Source: CAYLNH01 sp964384625 (GTDB lineage: Bacteria > Verrucomicrobiota > Lentisphaeria > JABSQK01). From it: a stretch of DNA of 21,730 nt. Shown here piece after piece: positions 6,989 to 14,133 of this stretch. The stretch lies in the NCBI GenBank assembly GCA_964384625.1, contig CAYLNH010000106.1, positions 1-21,730 of the forward strand. Reading direction: 5' to 3'. A program made the position numbers and the translations under genes. Under the pieces are notes generated by a model. The model was not told where the DNA came from. It worked only from the letters and a program-made list of their open reading frames with translations, and ran no database searches. The first letter of the stretch is position 1; the number at the start of each line of letters is the position of its first letter.

Positions 6989-7020
6989 GCCGCTCGGGCC
7001 GGCGTGCCGGCCAAAGCGGC
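6989..7020. repeat. Long GC-rich hairpin
   Basis: GCCGCT (6989-6994) pairs with AGCGGC (7015-7020) and GGCCGGC (6997-7003) with GCCGGCC (7006-7012), with a 2x2 internal loop and a 2-base GT apex. The six T residues lie on the 5' side in plus orientation, so on neither strand does a T-run follow the stem. It sits between the divergent argS and 7164 genes. Confidence 0.6.
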
Positions 7021-7061
7021 AGGAAAACGGGGGTGCCGCTTGAGATTCCGGCCGGCGGGCC

Positions 7062-7090
7062 TTGATACATGACCTGGAATTCCCTAGACT
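7062..7090 (+). promoter_or_regulatory. Candidate promoter for the 7164 gene
   Basis: TTGATA (7062-7067) and TAGACT (7085-7090) are separated by exactly 17 bases, matching sigma-70 consensus at 5/6 and 4/6 positions. Predicted transcription start is near 7097, leaving a leader of about 67 bases before the ATG at 7164. Confidence 0.5.
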
Positions 7091-7163
7091 ATCTTCTGTT
7101 GATGGGTCGGTCTGCACCGTTGCAGTTGACCGGGGCGGTGGTTCAGCCAGGATCTATCCTCCG

Positions 7164-8546
7164 ATGACCACTGAAGAACAACTTGATATTGAGGACGGTG
7201 GTGTCCAGCCGCAGAAACGCCGGCGGCGGCGTCGACTCCTGCAGTTGGCGCATCTGATTGTTCTGCCGTTGCTCCTGTTTCTGTTTCTGCTGTATGTCGT
7301 GGAACGGCAGCTGCAGCCGTTTTACGGTTGGATCGACGGCACGCCGGTCGAACGCATCTGCCTGCGGGTGCTGCCGATGGTCTGGCGCAACAAGAGCTTT
7401 CTGGAACGGCAGGCGCTGAACGCGGCGTTGACGCCGGAAGAGCGGTCGCGGGCGACGGTCATCCTGCAGAAGATGGAGGCGATTCGCCCCAGCCATGCGT
7501 TGCATTTGAAGAGCGGCGACCGCCTGTTCGGCCGCCTGCGGGAGGTCGTGGACGAGCCGGGCAAGTATGTGATTACCCTCTGGGACGGCCGCCGGCTGCG
7601 GGAACGGGAGGTCACTGAGGAAGACATCGTCTTCCGCAAGGTGATTGTCTATCCGGACGAGGACCTGACGCCGCGGGACTTGCGGTTCCTGCTGAGTTAT
7701 CCGGACCGGAATCATTACTACCTGCATCCGCATCTGATCGTGACTGACCGCGGCTTTGCCAAGGCATTCGAGATCCACCTGTTGCTTGGTGAGCTGGCGT
7801 CGGAGTTCGAGGCCGCCTTCGGTCCGTTGATCGAAAGCCGCGAAGTGTTGAAGACGCATATCTGTCATTTCGACGGCCGTGCGGCGCTGGCCGCCGAGGC
7901 GGCGGAACTGGGTGAGTTCGACCTGATCAACTCGAGCAGCTTTTTTCTCAAGTCCGACAATCGCCTGTTTCTCTGTGAGCCTGAAGCCGAGCGGCGTACA
8001 GGTCTGCATATGTTGCTGGAAGACGGCGGGGTCGGCGGCGAACGCGAGAACTGGTTCCGGCTGGTGCGCCATGAAGGGGCCCACCAGATGGTCAGTATGT
8101 ACGCGGTTTTCCGTGATTTCGAGCAGGTCCCCTTCTGGATTGAGGAGGGGCTGGCGCAATACTGTGAGCGGACGCCGCTGCGCGCGGCGCATCCCGAGAA
8201 ACTGCGGCTGTTGCAGCAGGCGGCCGGTCGGGGACAGCTGCTGGACTGGGGGGAGCTGATGGCGATGACCCAGGCGCAGCCGGCCGCCATGGCGGAAGAC
8301 CACGTCAAGCTGGCCTATGCGCAGGCCTGGTTTCTCTTTCGCTACTGCATGGACAACGGCCGGCGCGGGCGTTTCATGCAGTATCTGGTCCTTGAACGTG
8401 AGTTCGGCCGCGCCGGTGAAGAATCGGCACGGCGGATTCGTCTGATGAATGCACTCGAAGTGACGGCGACCGGGCTGGCGCGCGATTTGACCGTCGAATT
8501 GCGGAGTCTGACGGCCCCCCGAAAAGAACCGTCAGACTTGAATTAG
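7164..8546 (+). CDS. Membrane-anchored DUF1570/peptidase-MA-like metalloprotease
   Basis: The 460-residue protein starts at ATG 7164 with AGGA 12 bases upstream. A run of arginines (residues 19-24) is followed by a single hydrophobic helix (about 29-47), a signal anchor that leaves the rest outside the cytoplasm. Residues about 112-162 look like a small beta-barrel (LHLKSGDRLFGRL, then VITLWDGRRL). The C-terminal half carries HEGAH at 303-307 (HExxH zinc site) and WIEEGLAQY about 20 residues later, whose glutamate would be the third zinc ligand of a gluzincin, then AYAQAWFLFRY, the arrangement of DUF1570/peptidase-MA-like proteins. All expected catalytic residues are present; the substrate is unknown. 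A secreted protein gene follows after 70 bases on the same strand. Confidence 0.85.
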   Translation: MTTEEQLDIEDGGVQPQKRRRRRRLLQLAHLIVLPLLLFLFLLYVVERQLQPFYGWIDGTPVERICLRVLPMVWRNKSFLERQALNAALTPEERSRATVILQKMEAIRPSHALHLKSGDRLFGRLREVVDEPGKYVITLWDGRRLREREVTEEDIVFRKVIVYPDEDLTPRDLRFLLSYPDRNHYYLHPHLIVTDRGFAKAFEIHLLLGELASEFEAAFGPLIESREVLKTHICHFDGRAALAAEAAELGEFDLINSSSFFLKSDNRLFLCEPEAERRTGLHMLLEDGGVGGERENWFRLVRHEGAHQMVSMYAVFRDFEQVPFWIEEGLAQYCERTPLRAAHPEKLRLLQQAAGRGQLLDWGELMAMTQAQPAAMAEDHVKLAYAQAWFLFRYCMDNGRRGRFMQYLVLEREFGRAGEESARRIRLMNALEVTATGLARDLTVELRSLTAPRKEPSDLN

Positions 8547-8616
8547 ACCTTGGTTACGAGTAGTGTAGGAGTTAGGATTTCAGAACAAACCACTCTGTTT
8601 TTTGGGAGATGACCAT

Positions 8617-10824
8617 ATGACCCATGCCTGGCGCATGATATTGGTTGCGATACTGGCCGGCGGCATGCCGGCAGTGGGGAACGATATTCCCGGGGACCGT
8701 TCCAAGGAGGCCTATGAGAAGCTCCGTCAGCAATTGCAGGAGAAGTATACCCGGCTGGCCGCCGGCAAGAGCGAGTTCACCAAGGAAGACAAGCAACTGG
8801 AACGTCTCGATAACCCGGTCGAGATGAATGAGAAGGTGACGATCACGTGGTACTCGCGCGGTAAACCGACGGTCCACGAGGGCCGTCTATATAAGGTCTT
8901 GCGCACGAAGGCACTGGTTGGCGGTCGCTGGGTGATCAAGCGCGATGTCGACCCGATCGACTGGCAGCGGCTGGTTCTTGCCGACAAACCGAAAGAGCTG
9001 AAGAAGATTGTTGAAGAACGCCGTGAGCTGCTGAAGAACAAGCGCAAGAAATGGATTAAGACCAACGTCATGGGCGAGTTGGAACGGGCCGGCTACGACA
9101 AGAAGTTCTGGGCCCACACGCTTGAGGTCGACGGCAATTTCTACCTGCGCCGCGAGTTGGGCGACAAAACCGTGGAAGTCAGCGTGAAGATTCCGCGGGA
9201 CCTGGAGTATGTGGAAGAGTTTATCACCTTGACCATGTCCTATCGAGACGGCTTGCGCTGCGCGGCCATGCTCGAGGTGAACATGGTGCCGCGAGACCTG
9301 CCGAAACTCGAGAGGCCGGCAGACGGCGAAGGCGAGGGGACCGCGGCGGAAGATCCGGATGACGCCAAAGCCGGGAAGAAGGCCAAACGGGTGTGGACTC
9401 CGATTGCCGCGGTATTTGGCGTCGGCGGCAAGCACGGCATCCAGGGCCGCGTCTGGCGATCCAGGGAATTCCGTTACCTGTTGACGGATCTGGCCGACTC
9501 CCCGCAGGAGTTGTTCGACCTGCTGAGCAAGCGCAGTCGCATTGTCTTCCTTTCGGCCAATGTCGGCCGCTGGTATCTGCGGCCGGAAGCTGCGACACGG
9601 GGGCGTCCGGAACGCGAGCGTACGCACACCTGCCTCGAATGCTGGGGTGCACGCTACACCAAGCCGGATCCGAAGTTTGAAGTTGAGCTCGAGAAGGACA
9701 AGAAGGCCGACACAAAACAGCCGGCCGACGGCGATGCGGTCGACGTCGGAAAGGAAAAGGAACCCGCAGACGCCGCGGACAAGACCGGCGCTGAGACGCC
9801 GGCAAAGGATGAGACCGACGGCAAGAAGAAGGAAGACGACTTCAGCGACATTGTGGATGGCGGCGATTTCGCCGATGACGATGATGCCGGCGACAAGACG
9901 GCCGCCGACGACGACAGGAAGAAGAACGGCGATGATGATGTCGATGCTGCCATGGCCAAAGCCCGGGCCGACGGCAAAGTGGAATGCCGCGCCTGCAACG
10001 GGCGGGGCATCGTGACCGGCAAACACCGCAGCTATGGCTTTCGGATTCGCTATGAACTTGACGAAGACAGCCTGGGAGCTTATGACCGTGACCGGGTGCG
10101 GGCGTTTGAGTTGGCAACCAGGAAGCTCATCTACGACGCCCGCGTCAAGAAACGCCAGGAGATCATCGGTGCGTTGATGCGCGAGAACCGCATTGCCCTG
10201 TTGAAAGGAGCGGCCGATCAGGAGTTGGCGCTGTTGCGCAAGAAGAGACAACGCGAACTCAGCGAAAAACTCGAAGAGACCATTGACAACCGTTTTGCCT
10301 GGTACACACATGAACAGGCGGAAGCCAACCGGGCGCGCGCGAACGTCACGATTGACATCAAGGACTGGATCCCGGCCGAAGGCGTCGAAATCGATGACGC
10401 CGTATTTCCACACAAGGTTCTAGGCATGAAGATCCGCCGGTTCAACGCCTGGACTCTTGTCCCCGTCGGCAAGCGGAACCTCGGTGTCTACGAGATCATC
10501 ACGGTTCACTTCCGCATCCTTGAAGTCGAGAGCGACGACGAAAAGGCGCAGCCGACGTTTATCCTGCAGTACGCGATGAAATTCCTTGGCGGCGCAAACA
10601 GCCTCGTACTGAAGCCGGAGTTGAAGCTGCCGGTGGAGCCGGACAAGGACTACGGCTTGCCTGCCGCCGAGAAGCTGATCACGATCAAGCAGACCTTCAG
10701 TCCGCGAGCCCGTTGGCTGGGTACTCTGCTGGGGGCTAAGATCATCAGCACAGAGCAGATGCTCGGCACGATCAAGACCGGCAAGGACGATGCCGTGCTG
10801 AACGTGGAAGCGACGAAGAAATAG
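8617..10824 (+). CDS. Large secreted protein with split CxxC zinc knuckles and acidic linker
   Basis: The 735-residue protein starts at ATG 8617, with GGGAG 8 bases upstream. A short hydrophobic stretch (MILVAILAGGMPAVG) is a signal peptide. The mature part is strongly charged: residues about 20-330 contain helical, lysine/glutamate-rich segments. CLECWGAR (Cys 339 and 342) and CRACNGRG (Cys 457 and 460) resemble the CxxCxGxG knuckles of DnaJ-type zinc domains, but are separated by about 114 residues of low-complexity Asp/Lys/Ala sequence. Residues about 490-580 look like coiled coil, and the last 150 residues form a mixed beta region. I cannot assign a family. It follows the metalloprotease-like gene by 70 bases and is probably co-transcribed, so the two may work together at the cell envelope. 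Confidence 0.85.
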   Translation: MTHAWRMILVAILAGGMPAVGNDIPGDRSKEAYEKLRQQLQEKYTRLAAGKSEFTKEDKQLERLDNPVEMNEKVTITWYSRGKPTVHEGRLYKVLRTKALVGGRWVIKRDVDPIDWQRLVLADKPKELKKIVEERRELLKNKRKKWIKTNVMGELERAGYDKKFWAHTLEVDGNFYLRRELGDKTVEVSVKIPRDLEYVEEFITLTMSYRDGLRCAAMLEVNMVPRDLPKLERPADGEGEGTAAEDPDDAKAGKKAKRVWTPIAAVFGVGGKHGIQGRVWRSREFRYLLTDLADSPQELFDLLSKRSRIVFLSANVGRWYLRPEAATRGRPERERTHTCLECWGARYTKPDPKFEVELEKDKKADTKQPADGDAVDVGKEKEPADAADKTGAETPAKDETDGKKKEDDFSDIVDGGDFADDDDAGDKTAADDDRKKNGDDDVDAAMAKARADGKVECRACNGRGIVTGKHRSYGFRIRYELDEDSLGAYDRDRVRAFELATRKLIYDARVKKRQEIIGALMRENRIALLKGAADQELALLRKKRQRELSEKLEETIDNRFAWYTHEQAEANRARANVTIDIKDWIPAEGVEIDDAVFPHKVLGMKIRRFNAWTLVPVGKRNLGVYEIITVHFRILEVESDDEKAQPTFILQYAMKFLGGANSLVLKPELKLPVEPDKDYGLPAAEKLITIKQTFSPRARWLGTLLGAKIISTEQMLGTIKTGKDDAVLNVEATKK

Positions 10825-11076
10825 CTTCTGCCGTTCTTCTTCCTGGGGGTGGAACGCCGTCAGGTGATATACTGCGGGGGACCAATCCTGACTGCGGCGT
10901 TGGTTGTTGCGGCATCTTTATCGCTCAGCCCAAAGCCTCGGGGATCGTATTGCACCGGGGCGTGGCCGCATGTCACTTTCGCAGGTGTTTCCTGCCAACA
11001 ATGGGCTCGATCATACGACCCCAGGCGGTTTGCCCGCCTGGTGAAGACGTTCATTATAGCATGTCCAAAAAAACTA
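10825..11076. other. Intergenic region with one hairpin, no gene seen
   Basis: This is the first part of a 400-base gap between the secreted-protein gene and the pseudopilin genes. It contains one perfect 8-bp hairpin, CCAGGCGG/CCGCCTGG (11021-11028 with 11034-11041), and no T-tract after it. A 76-codon plus-strand frame starting at 10849 has no ribosome binding site and no recognisable protein features, so it is not called. Confidence 0.6.
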
Positions 11077-11205
11077 TAGCCGCTACCACGGCAGGGCCTA
11101 CTACAACGCCTTCAGCGTTGAACCGTATCTCCCCCCATCCTGGGGTAGGCTTCGCCAACCCCAGGCTCAAGACTATCACGCCTTCAGCGTGAGGAGTGGC
11201 GGCTA
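11077..11205. repeat. Nested palindromic extragenic element (MITE/REP-like)
   Basis: The ends are inverted: TAGCCGCTACCAC (11077-11089) against GTGGCGGCTA (11196-11205). Inside are three hairpins: CAACGC/GCGTTG (11104-11109 with 11115-11120), a large central one with CCTGGGGT/ACCCCAGG (11139-11146 with 11158-11165) plus GGC/GCC and a TTC apex, and TCACGC/GCGTGA (11176-11181 with 11187-11192). The two outer hairpins share the identical CTTCA loop. It has the architecture of a non-coding mobile or REP-type element; there is no transposase in the window. Confidence 0.7.
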
Positions 11206-11224
11206 CAGAATAGCTTGAAACGCT

Positions 11225-11896
11225 CTAGTAAAACACCCGGTAGTGGTAGTTCTGGCGCTCCGTGATCTGGGTTGCCGGCACGGTTACAACATGGCCGTCA
11301 ACATAGAGATGGTTCATGTTTACCAGCTCGCCGTTGTACACATGGCAGGTGCGCTCGTGCCAGGGGGTCGCTTTGCAGGCGGCGAAGTCCGTCAGCAAGG
11401 GCCGGTCAAAGGCCGGCTCATCCATCAGGCTGGCGGGACCGGCGACGGCCGGGTCGACCATGGGGCCGCTGCTGCAGGCGTGCGGCACCCAGTAGCTGTA
11501 GCCGAGCATGGTCATGCCGTGGCTCGTCCGGAACCAGGTGACCCATTCCGCGTCGACCGGCTTCATCACACAGCCGTGGATCGACGCCGGGACGTTGTAA
11601 TCGCCGGTCATATCGTCATAGAACTCAGCGCCGATCCCCCACGGATTGCGACCGACGAGTACCGGGATCGGGTGGTTCGGGAAGGCGCCGGCATGGTCGT
11701 CGGCAAACAGGTTCAACGCCATGCCCCACTGCCGCTGCTGCGACATGCAGGAGACGACGTGAGCCGAGAATTTCGCTCGCGACAACACCGGCATCAGCAG
11801 GGCCAGCAGAATCAGCAGAATGGCAATGACGACCAGCAGTTCAATCAGGGTAAACGCTGTGGACACTGTGATACGGGATTGCGGATTGCTCGTCAA
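11225..11896 (-). CDS. Prepilin-type pseudopilin-like protein (first of a pair)
   Basis: The 223-residue protein starts at TTG 11896; the choice is decided by a strong AGGAGGT ribosome binding site 6 bases upstream. Residues 15-38 are the prepilin signature (FTLIELLVVIAIL) with the conserved Glu at mature position 5 (E19). Residue -1 is Ala rather than the usual Gly, which may alter processing by prepilin peptidase. The C-terminal domain has a YVDGHV segment and ends HYRVFY, as in the many type II secretion-like pseudopilins of PVC bacteria. It is a paralogue of the protein encoded just upstream; only 12 bases separate that gene's stop from this TTG, and the ribosome binding site overlaps the stop region, so translation is coupled. 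Role in secretion or surface structure is inferred. Confidence 0.88.
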   Translation of the reverse strand: MTSNPQSRITVSTAFTLIELLVVIAILLILLALLMPVLSRAKFSAHVVSCMSQQRQWGMALNLFADDHAGAFPNHPIPVLVGRNPWGIGAEFYDDMTGDYNVPASIHGCVMKPVDAEWVTWFRTSHGMTMLGYSYWVPHACSSGPMVDPAVAGPASLMDEPAFDRPLLTDFAACKATPWHERTCHVYNGELVNMNHLYVDGHVVTVPATQITERQNYHYRVFY

Positions 11897-11908
11897 GGCA
11901 GGACCTCC

Positions 11909-12739
11909 TCAATAGAACACGCGATAGTGCAGGTGCTGGCGCTCCTGAACCTGATCGGCCGGCACCAGCTTGACGCTGCCGTCCAGATAGAGATGGTTGA
12001 TGTTTATCAGTTCGTCTGCCAGCCGATGGTTCGTCATCCAATACCAGGGCGGGTTGCTTTGGCAGGCGGCAAAATCCGTCAGGAGCGGGCGCTCCTGCGC
12101 CGCAAGGTCGGCAAATCCGGCAGGCGCGGCAACGGCCGGATCCACCTGGGCGCCACTGGCGGCAAAATGCGGCACCCAGTACGAGTAGCCCAACAGGATT
12201 GCACCATGACTGTTGCGGTAGGTCGCCATTCGGGCCGCTGTCAGCGGCTGAAGCGGACAGCTCATAAGTTCATGTTTCAGGTTGTAGTCATCGGGCATCT
12301 TGTCGTAAAAATCAACCCCGATGTTCCAGGGATTGTTGCCGACGAATTCGGGAATGCGGTGGGCGGGGAAGGCCCCGTCATGGTCGTCGGCGAACATGGT
12401 CAGCGCCAGGTGCCACTGGCGCTGGTGCGACATGCAGGTGACAACCCTGGCGTTGAACCTGGCCCGAGAAAGGACGGGCAGCAGGAGGGCAAGCAGGATG
12501 CCGAGGATCGCCAGAACCACCAGCAACTCGATGAGAGTAAACACCATCGAACTTGCCGCCGACCCGATGCCGCCGGGAGGCCGGGACTGCAGCCGGCGCT
12601 CCGGATGTTCAGCCAACGTCGAGGTCAGTGAGCGCCCGGTACGGCGCCCGACCGCAGATGCTGCCTGTCGGACCCGGCCTCGGCCCGCCGGCACCTTGAT
12701 CAAGGTCGATGTCTGCCGTCCGTGATCAACTGATTTCAT
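11909..12739 (-). CDS. Prepilin-type pseudopilin-like protein with long leader (second of a pair)
   Basis: The 276-residue protein starts at ATG 12739, preceded by AAGGTGG at about 6 bases. The prepilin helix FTLIELLVVLAILG begins at residue 67, so the leader is 66 residues, rich in arginine and far longer than usual. The -1 residue is Val, not Gly; Glu5 of the mature protein is present (E71). An internal ATG at 12547 (residue 65) would give an almost leaderless form but has no ribosome binding site. The C-terminal domain shares DFAAC, YSYWVPH, NHLYLDGSV and the end HYRVFY with the next gene, so they arose by tandem duplication. It is the first gene of the pair and is divergent from a GntR-type regulator. 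Confidence 0.85.
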   Translation of the reverse strand: MKSVDHGRQTSTLIKVPAGRGRVRQAASAVGRRTGRSLTSTLAEHPERRLQSRPPGGIGSAASSMVFTLIELLVVLAILGILLALLLPVLSRARFNARVVTCMSHQRQWHLALTMFADDHDGAFPAHRIPEFVGNNPWNIGVDFYDKMPDDYNLKHELMSCPLQPLTAARMATYRNSHGAILLGYSYWVPHFAASGAQVDPAVAAPAGFADLAAQERPLLTDFAACQSNPPWYWMTNHRLADELININHLYLDGSVKLVPADQVQERQHLHYRVFY

Positions 12740-12804
12740 GGTTTTCCACCTTGTTCCCGGCAAGAGTACAGCAAAATCACACGCGCACTACAAGTCGATA
12801 CAAA

Positions 12805-12903
12805 CAATCAAACACAACGACCCAATTTACCGGTGTAACTTTCTTGTTCAAGTTAATTTGACATATTAACGGCCCGGAAATATTGTTTGATTGAATGTTT
12901 GAT
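12805..12903. promoter_or_regulatory. Divergent promoter region with repeated 10-bp motif
   Basis: On the plus strand TTGACA (12858-12863, perfect -35) and TATTGT (12881-12886) are 17 bases apart and drive the regulator gene. On the minus strand TTGAAC (12846-12851) and TAAATT (12824-12829), spaced 16, could drive the pseudopilin genes. TGTTTGATTG occurs at 12884-12893, overlapping the regulator's -10, and in exact inverse at 12805-12814, just downstream of the minus -10. A third copy, TGTTTGAT, is at 12896-12903. These are candidate operators for the GntR-type protein. Confidence 0.6.
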
Positions 12904-12929
12904 AGGGCTGCAACGGAAGGGAGTCGGGC

Positions 12930-14024
12930 ATGAGATCCCGAGGACATCTGCTGTATCGCCGGATCGCCGATGATCTGCGTCTGGCGATTCGCGGGGGGCG
13001 GTGGGCGCCGGGTCACCGGCTGCCGCGCGTCCGGGAGCTGAGTGCCGAATATGATTGTTCGACGCAGACGGTGCATCGGGCGTTGAAGCTGCTGCAGCAG
13101 GAGGGCCTGATCCTGGCGCGCCAGGGCAGCGGGGTGCGCGTCCGCGATCCGAAACGCGACCGCGGCCGCCGCATTCTGGCGGTCTTCCCGGATTGGCATT
13201 CGCTGAAAGACCAGTCCTATCCGGCCCAATTCCTCCTGGGCACGACAGCCGCGGCCACCGAACGGCGGTTATCGGTGGAGACCCTGATGTTCACCGACCA
13301 GTCCGAGTTGGCCGATCTGCCCGAACGCGTGGCCCGCGAAGCCTATGCCGGCGTGGTCTGGAGCCATTGCACGGTTCCGGTAGTGGTCGGTCGGCTGCAC
13401 GAGATGGAGGTCAAACAGACGTTCATCCACCATCGTCCGGACTTCCTCGGGGTGCCCGTGACTCGCGACGCGCTGGCGCCGGCCGCCGATCGGCTGGCAG
13501 CGGAACTGCTCGCTGCGGGCGTGCGCTCGATCGGGCTGGTCGGCTGCCATCGACGCCTTGACGTCGGCTTTCTGGAGTTTGTCACGGGGACAGTGCAGCG
13601 GCAACTGACGGCGGCGGGTCTGGTCATCCCCGAGCCGCACGGCCGTTGTCTCACCGGGTACGGCGGCCTGAGCCATGAAACACGGGTGCTGTTGGAGCAC
13701 TTTTTCGCTGCGACCCGGGAGGTGGATGCCTACTGGTTCACGACGCCGAACCACCTGCAGTTGGCCTGCGACCTGATGGCCCGACAGGGTCGGGACCTGT
13801 CTGCCGAGAAGACGCTGGCGGTATTCTCCATCAACAGCTGGCCCATCGCGCAGGCCGACTACGTGTTGCAGAGCGCGGTCCGCCGGCACGCCCATCGGGC
13901 GACGGCATTGCTGCACGAGTGGATGGAGACCGAGACGCCGCCGGCCGACGTGGACATCCCGGTCGAACTGGTCGTGGCCGACGATTTGGCCGGGGACGGG
14001 GACGGCAGGGAAAAGCCCGGCTAA
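12930..14024 (+). CDS. GntR-family regulator with periplasmic-binding-protein-like sensor
   Basis: The 364-residue protein starts at ATG 12930 with a GGAAGGGAG ribosome binding site about 6 bases upstream. Residues about 5-70 form a GntR winged helix-turn-helix (LYRRIADDLRLAI, LPRVRELSAEY, STQTVHRALKLLQQEGLI, then the wing RQGSGVRV). Residues about 80-350 resemble the LacI/periplasmic-binding-protein sensor fold rather than the usual FadR or HutC ligand domains, a combination common in Lentisphaerota and related groups. The ligand is unknown, possibly a sugar. It is divergent from the pseudopilin pair and probably controls it and itself. The stop codon lies within a hairpin with stems 14015-14022 and 14036-14043. 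Confidence 0.88.
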   Translation: MRSRGHLLYRRIADDLRLAIRGGRWAPGHRLPRVRELSAEYDCSTQTVHRALKLLQQEGLILARQGSGVRVRDPKRDRGRRILAVFPDWHSLKDQSYPAQFLLGTTAAATERRLSVETLMFTDQSELADLPERVAREAYAGVVWSHCTVPVVVGRLHEMEVKQTFIHHRPDFLGVPVTRDALAPAADRLAAELLAAGVRSIGLVGCHRRLDVGFLEFVTGTVQRQLTAAGLVIPEPHGRCLTGYGGLSHETRVLLEHFFAATREVDAYWFTTPNHLQLACDLMARQGRDLSAEKTLAVFSINSWPIAQADYVLQSAVRRHAHRATALLHEWMETETPPADVDIPVELVVADDLAGDGDGREKPG

Positions 14025-14084
14025 CCTAATTGGTCAGCCGGGCGGTGTTGTGAATACGACGGGGCTGGATGGGGAACCCCGTCG
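14015..14084. other. Two hairpins between convergent genes
   Basis: GCCCGGCT/AGCCGGGC (14015-14022 with 14036-14043), extended by ACC/GGT inside, contains the regulator's TAA. CGACGGGG/CCCCGTCG (14057-14064 with 14077-14084) follows, flanked by direct copies of TGAATAC (14051-14057 and 14087-14093). The convergent arrangement suggests transcript-end structures for both genes, but neither hairpin is followed by a T-tract. Confidence 0.5.
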
Positions 14085-14133
14085 CATGAATACAATTAAC
14101 GACATCCGCCGCGGGTCAAATCCAGTCCGGCAA

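Noticed and set aside
6796..7014. N-terminal extension of argS
   Set aside because: The added residues are Arg/Pro-rich and unlike a synthetase; AAAGGA and the family N-terminus place the start at 6795, and the candidate promoter and inverted repeat lie inside the extension.
6796..7163. T-box or riboswitch upstream of argS
   Set aside because: No T-box sequence, specifier loop or terminator/antiterminator pair could be seen; only an inverted repeat and a GC-rich hairpin.
10849..11079. 76-codon plus-strand frame in the intergenic gap
   Set aside because: No ribosome binding site, no domain, and it overlaps the palindromic element; composition is not protein-like.
14015..14043. Rho-independent terminator after the 12930 regulator
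   Set aside because: The stem is good but no T-tract follows on either strand, and the stop codon lies inside it; listed as a hairpin only.
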